Assembly: GCA_965262425.1 (NCBI GenBank)
Contig: OZ253536.1
Span: 1,860,001-1,924,000 of the forward strand
Source of the DNA: CAZOZZ01 sp965262425
GTDB lineage: Bacteria; Acidobacteriota; Terriglobia; 20CM-2-55-15
Direction of reading: 5' to 3'
Length of the DNA: 64,000 nt
In this document: piece by piece, positions 61,341-64,000 of the stretch
Layout: each line of letters starts with the position of its first letter
How positions within the stretch are numbered: position 1 is the stretch's first letter
Notes under the pieces: generated by a model
Database searches by the model: none
The model's input: only the letters and a program-made list of their open reading frames with translations
What the model was told of the DNA's origin: nothing
Made by a program: the position numbers and the translations under genes

Positions 61341-61449
61341 GGCCTGTGGAAGATGAAGCGCTGTGGAAATCCTAAAAACCAGGATTCCCACAGCGCTTGG
61401 AAAAGCCTCGCCAAGGGCGCTCGGCTTTCCCACATCTCCAACACAGGCC
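61341..61449 (+). other. Predicted three-way-junction structure inside the IS21 element
   Basis: Outer stem GGCCTGTG/CACAGGCC plus AGATG/CATCT encloses two hairpins: an 18-bp stem with one mismatch (61356-61398, AAGCGCTGTGG arm) and a GGAAAAGCC/GGCTTTCC stem (61399-61430). The segment is non-coding, downstream of istB. A role as terminator, structured RNA or DNA hairpin is unknown. Confidence 0.5.
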
Positions 61450-61604
61450 CGACGGTAATTATCACTACTCGGAATTATTAACAGGAGGGGGTGGGCCAAA
61501 TCAGACGATCAAAAGTGGGCCAGACCGGGTGGACAAACCCACTGGATCGCGTCGGACATCCTGGACGTTACAGAAACAGACTTGACCGAATAGTTCGGGC
61601 ACCG

Positions 61605-62159
61605 CTACGCCGCAAGGAAAGTTGCCAGCGACAACCGCTCAAGCGTCCCGTCCAGACTGTCTTCACCTTCGGCAACGGACATCCCCCCCTCTTGCAGGGT
61701 CAGATACCAGCGAACGTCGCGGTCAAGCCGCGAGGCCAGTTCGCCAATCAGTGCCGCCGGCAACCGCACAACTTCGATGCCATCTGCGGCGTGAATCGCA
61801 CGGGACGACCATTCTTTGCGAAGCGACGATTCAGATTTGTGGGTGAAAACCATGACGCGATCGGCGCGCTTGCTCGCGCGATGTAAGCGCGCTGCCGTGG
61901 GAATACCCACATCGATCCACAGAGCAACGTCCCCGGTGCCGGACCGGGTCCAAAGTGCCGGATCCTCGGGCGTCCGAAGTCCCCGACCAAAGTCGAGCCC
62001 CTCCTCGTGCGCGATCGCCCGCGCTAGAACTCTTACGACCATTCGCTCGCTGTCCTCGGAGGGGTGACAGGCAACGCGCCAGTCGAGACTTTCGTAGACC
62101 CCTCTGTCGATGTCAGACAGTTCGATTTGAAACCGGTACAGAGTCGACGAGATAGCCAT
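61605..62159 (-). CDS. yaeQ: YaeQ family protein
   Basis: The ATG at 62159 begins MAISSTLYRFQIELSDIDRGVY; the longer frame overlaps yehS. The 184-aa protein has RHPSE-like ACHPSEDSERMVVRVLARAIAHEEGLDFGRGL, then ALWTRSGTGDVALWIDVGIP and a C-terminal strand-rich part, all YaeQ features. YaeQ folds as a divergent PD-(D/E)XK nuclease, but its activity is not established. Here it lies in an integrated island, two bases from yehS. Confidence 0.9.
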   Translation of the reverse strand: MAISSTLYRFQIELSDIDRGVYESLDWRVACHPSEDSERMVVRVLARAIAHEEGLDFGRGLRTPEDPALWTRSGTGDVALWIDVGIPTAARLHRASKRADRVMVFTHKSESSLRKEWSSRAIHAADGIEVVRLPAALIGELASRLDRDVRWYLTLQEGGMSVAEGEDSLDGTLERLSLATFLAA

Positions 62160-62161
62160 CC

Positions 62162-62647
62162 TCAGTCCTCGGCCGAAACCTGATCCGGCTTGCCGCGAAA
62201 CTTGTACTGCAGGCCTGTCAGGAAGTTGCGCAACAACTGGTCCTGACATTCCTTGTAGTTTCTATGATCCGTCCTGCGAAAAAGTGCACTCAGTTCCCCG
62301 CGGCTTATCGGCATGTCGGTCAGGGACATGACCTCAAGAATGTCGGCTTCCTGGAAACTCAACGCAATCTTGAGCTTCCGAAGAACCACATTGTTGGTCA
62401 GGGCAACCGGGGCTGCCGGCGCTGCGCCCTCGCGCTTCCCCCGACGATCGGTGATCAAACCGTCCAGGAACGCCGCAAGATCCTTCCGGCTGAGGGCCTG
62501 GAAGCTCGGCTCCTCCTCATTCTTCATCCAGGCCCTGATCTGGTCACCGCTGACCGCACGTCCCCCCAGTTCAAACAGGCCAATGACCCGGCTATCGCTG
62601 AAGTCAAAGGCGTAACGAAGGCGGCGAAGAACGTCGTTACGGGTCAC
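62162..62647 (-). CDS. yehS: YehS / DUF1456 family protein
   Basis: The 161-aa protein has two related helical units, RNDVLRRLRYAFDFSDSRVIGLFELGG and NNVVLRKLKIALSFQEADILEVMSL, as DUF1456 should, ending in a C-terminal FLTGLQ region. The GTG start overlaps the stop of an upstream fragment (GTGACCCGTAA). Function is unknown. It probably forms an operon with yaeQ. Confidence 0.9.
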   Translation of the reverse strand: MTRNDVLRRLRYAFDFSDSRVIGLFELGGRAVSGDQIRAWMKNEEEPSFQALSRKDLAAFLDGLITDRRGKREGAAPAAPVALTNNVVLRKLKIALSFQEADILEVMSLTDMPISRGELSALFRRTDHRNYKECQDQLLRNFLTGLQYKFRGKPDQVSAED

Positions 62648-62750
62648 CGACCCAGTCTGCCAGAAGCCGGCGCTTTTCGCAAAGCGAAGCGCGGACCTGG
62701 TCGTTCAGATCCAGATACCTCAGCAGATCCCTGTATGAGAGTGGCCGTGT
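62637..62750 (-). pseudogene. Truncated coding fragment at the right island end
   Basis: A frame reading TRPLSYRDLLRYLDLNDQ, then VRASLCEKRRLLADWVGDP, ends at a TAA overlapping the yehS start. It has no start of its own and runs into the attachment repeat, so it may be the 3' remnant of a gene lost at the island boundary. Confidence 0.3.
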
Positions 62751-62786
62751 AAAGGTCGGAGGTTCAAATCCTTCCCCCGCAATAAC
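62751..62786. other. attR
   Basis: Right copy of the 36-bp repeat, identical to the tRNA-Met 3' end. No tRNA 5' half is present. Confidence 0.88.
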
Positions 62787-62809
62787 AGGCAGCCCATAAG
62801 GGAACGATC

Positions 62810-62835
62810 AAGGTCACCGAAAGATGGCCTTTTTT
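62810..62835 (+). terminator. Intrinsic terminator, probably original to the tRNA-Met
   Basis: AAGGTC pairs with GGCCTT across a 10-nt loop and is followed by TTTT. It lies 24 bp past attR, where it would have followed the tRNA before the island inserted. Confidence 0.6.
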
Positions 62836-63181
62836 GTTGCCCCTAGCGGGATGAGTTCATCCATCATCTCAGCATCGCTATTGTTCCCAAAATGTCTCCG
62901 GCCCTTTTTGTGATCAATCGGGAACAGATTTTGGGTACACGGCCCGCTCGACCGCCTCCACTGCGGTCGGATCCTTCTTCCTTCGTCAAGCCTGACACAT
63001 GATTAACGCGACAACCGTGGCCCCACTGCAAACCGGCGGCACCCTCTCCCGGTTTCGGCGCTACCCGAGATTCGTTGCCTTGCCCAGACCTTTCAACGAT
63101 AATATTCGCCAAATTACACTTCAAGTTGAACAGGCTCAAGCGGCCCTCTTCCATTTCAATTTCTTTCGTAAGGAGGTTGTC
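62836..63181. other. Intergenic region with candidate promoter
   Basis: No gene is supported here. There is a small stem CGACCGC/GCGGTCG around 62950. TTGCCT (63075-63080) and GATAAT (63098-63103), spaced 17 bp, form a plausible promoter for the DUF885 gene, and AGGAGG (63171-63176) is its ribosome-binding site. Confidence 0.5.
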
Positions 63182-64000
63182 ATGTCCAAAACGTTTCTCT
63201 CTCGATCGTTTCCTGTAGTCTGCCGTGCCCTCGTGCTCCTCTGTCCCCTGCTGGTGTCAGGTTGCGGGGGCGAGGATGACTTTTTCCAGCGACGCGAGAC
63301 GGCAAAATTCGCCGGGCTGGTCGACGAGTATTTCGACGGGTACTTTGCGGCAAATCCCGTGGTGGCGACGGAAATGGGCATCCACGAGTTTGATGACCTG
63401 ATCGGTCCGGTAGACAGGGACCAGATCTTCGGAGAGCGCCGCCGGCTGCAGGATACGCTCCAGGCTCTGAAGAGAATCGAGGCGAAGTTCCTCAGCCAGG
63501 AGGACAAGTTCGACTATCAGATCCTGGACTACCACATCCAGAGCAGCCTGGTCGACACAGACATGATCGGTTACTGGGCGCGGGATCCCGGATACTACGA
63601 CGAGCTGATCTGCCGGGGAATCGATGCACTGCTGCACAGTTCATTCGCGCCTCTTGAGACACGCCTGAAATCGATCATCGCACGCGAACAGCAGGTTCCT
63701 GCTGTTCTGGAGGGGGCCAAGGACATCATCGAGACCGTTCCTCGTGTCCTGGCGCGAATTGCCGTGGATCAGTTCGAATCCACACTGACCTATTTTCGCG
63801 ACTACTTGCCCCGTGCGCTGGAAGGCGTCCAGGACCCCGCACTCCTGGACGAATTCCAAGTTGCCAACGATGCCGTGATTGCAGCCTATGAAGACTACCT
63901 GAAGTTTTTGAATGAGGACGTGCTGGGAGATCCCGACTACCGGTACCTCGATTTCTACCTCGGCCGGAAGAACTTCGAAGACAAGTTGCTTTACCAGGAG
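63182..64000 (+). CDS. DUF885 family lipoprotein, 3' end outside the window
   Basis: The ATG follows AGGAGG by 5 nt, and 273 codons run to the window edge without a stop. A signal peptide ends in the lipobox VSGC (PLLVSGCGGEDD). The mature part starts AKFAGLVDEYFDGYFAANPVVATEMGIHEFDD, the N-terminal pattern of DUF885 proteins, and continues LDYHIQSSLVD. The catalytic-like HExxH region of the family would lie beyond the window. Probably an outer-membrane-anchored peptidase-like protein. Confidence 0.85.
   Translation, partial: MSKTFLSRSFPVVCRALVLLCPLLVSGCGGEDDFFQRRETAKFAGLVDEYFDGYFAANPVVATEMGIHEFDDLIGPVDRDQIFGERRRLQDTLQALKRIEAKFLSQEDKFDYQILDYHIQSSLVDTDMIGYWARDPGYYDELICRGIDALLHSSFAPLETRLKSIIAREQQVPAVLEGAKDIIETVPRVLARIAVDQFESTLTYFRDYLPRALEGVQDPALLDEFQVANDAVIAAYEDYLKFLNEDVLGDPDYRYLDFYLGRKNFEDKLLYQE

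Larger units (their letters stand above)
58810..61522 (+). mobile_element. IS21-family insertion sequence
   Basis: Inverted repeats at 58810-58844 and 61488-61522 match at 33 of 35 bases (TGGCCCACT...). They enclose istA and istB in the typical order. No target duplication is visible at the outer flanks, suggesting an adjacent deletion or rearrangement after insertion. Confidence 0.9.

Noticed and set aside
62864..63154. 96-codon minus-strand frame between attR and the DUF885 gene
   Set aside because: No Shine-Dalgarno or family; it covers the likely promoter of the DUF885 gene.
63257..63637. Minus-strand frames opposite the last gene
   Set aside because: They are shadows of the DUF885 lipoprotein, which has no stop before the window edge.

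Overview
The window is about 60% G+C, gene-dense and apparently from a Gram-negative aerobic heterotroph: it has lipoproteins, a Tat-type signal, FeoAB, a class A PBP, a split B12-dependent mutase and branched-chain acyl-CoA catabolism. The gene mix (DUF6351 lipoprotein, split methylcrotonyl-CoA carboxylase alpha, short archaeal-type ProRS, RNase J, ImuC) and the many short palindromic intergenic repeats look most like Acidobacteriota. That placement is inference; no rRNA or marker alignment was available.

Layout. 1-6.1 kb: 3' part of the error-prone polymerase gene dnaE2/imuC, a vapBC module ending in a 167-bp mobile repeat, then proBA. 6.1-12.1 kb (minus strand): a GMC oxidoreductase fused to an alpha/beta hydrolase, a class C beta-lactamase-like serine hydrolase, and a CPBP-like pseudogene split by a 288-bp inverted-repeat element. 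12.5-19.6 kb: secreted or periplasmic proteins (DUF6351 lipoprotein, acetamidase, CxxCH-DUF1554 protein, Tat-exported VOC protein) and a FetAB-type ABC exporter. 19.9-26 kb (minus): feoAB behind a clear Fur box, a secreted amidohydrolase, a CDF-like membrane protein and proS with an in-frame 54-bp duplication. 26.2-28.7 kb: an IS4-superfamily-like element.

28.7-39.6 kb is the metabolic core: split acyl-CoA mutase, crotonases, methylcrotonyl-CoA carboxylase beta, biotin carboxylase and a separate biotin carrier, HMG-CoA lyase, a thioesterase, an aminotransferase and a CaiB-like protein. Most are joined by ATGA/GTGA overlaps. Together they would carry leucine- and propionate-type acyl-CoAs towards acetyl-CoA, acetoacetate and succinyl-CoA. 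39.8-57.8 kb is mostly housekeeping: PBP1, a ComEA-like HhH protein, CCA transferase, glutaryl-CoA dehydrogenase-like enzyme, Na+/solute symporter with DUF3311, pentapeptide protein, 1-Cys peroxiredoxin, tRNA-Glu, RsmA, RNase J, UppP, FtsK, MetB-like enzyme, CutA, phosphohexomutase and FtsB.

57.9-62.8 kb is an integrated island in the initiator tRNA-Met gene. It is bounded by perfect 36-bp direct repeats and carries an integrase truncated by an IS21 element, plus yaeQ and yehS. The tRNA's likely native terminator now lies beyond the right repeat. The window ends inside a DUF885 lipoprotein gene that runs off the edge.

Recurrent themes: at least five families of short mobile or palindromic repeats, several of which abut stop codons, and a set of genes whose -10-like hexamer lies 5-10 nt before the start codon with no Shine-Dalgarno, suggesting leaderless transcripts.
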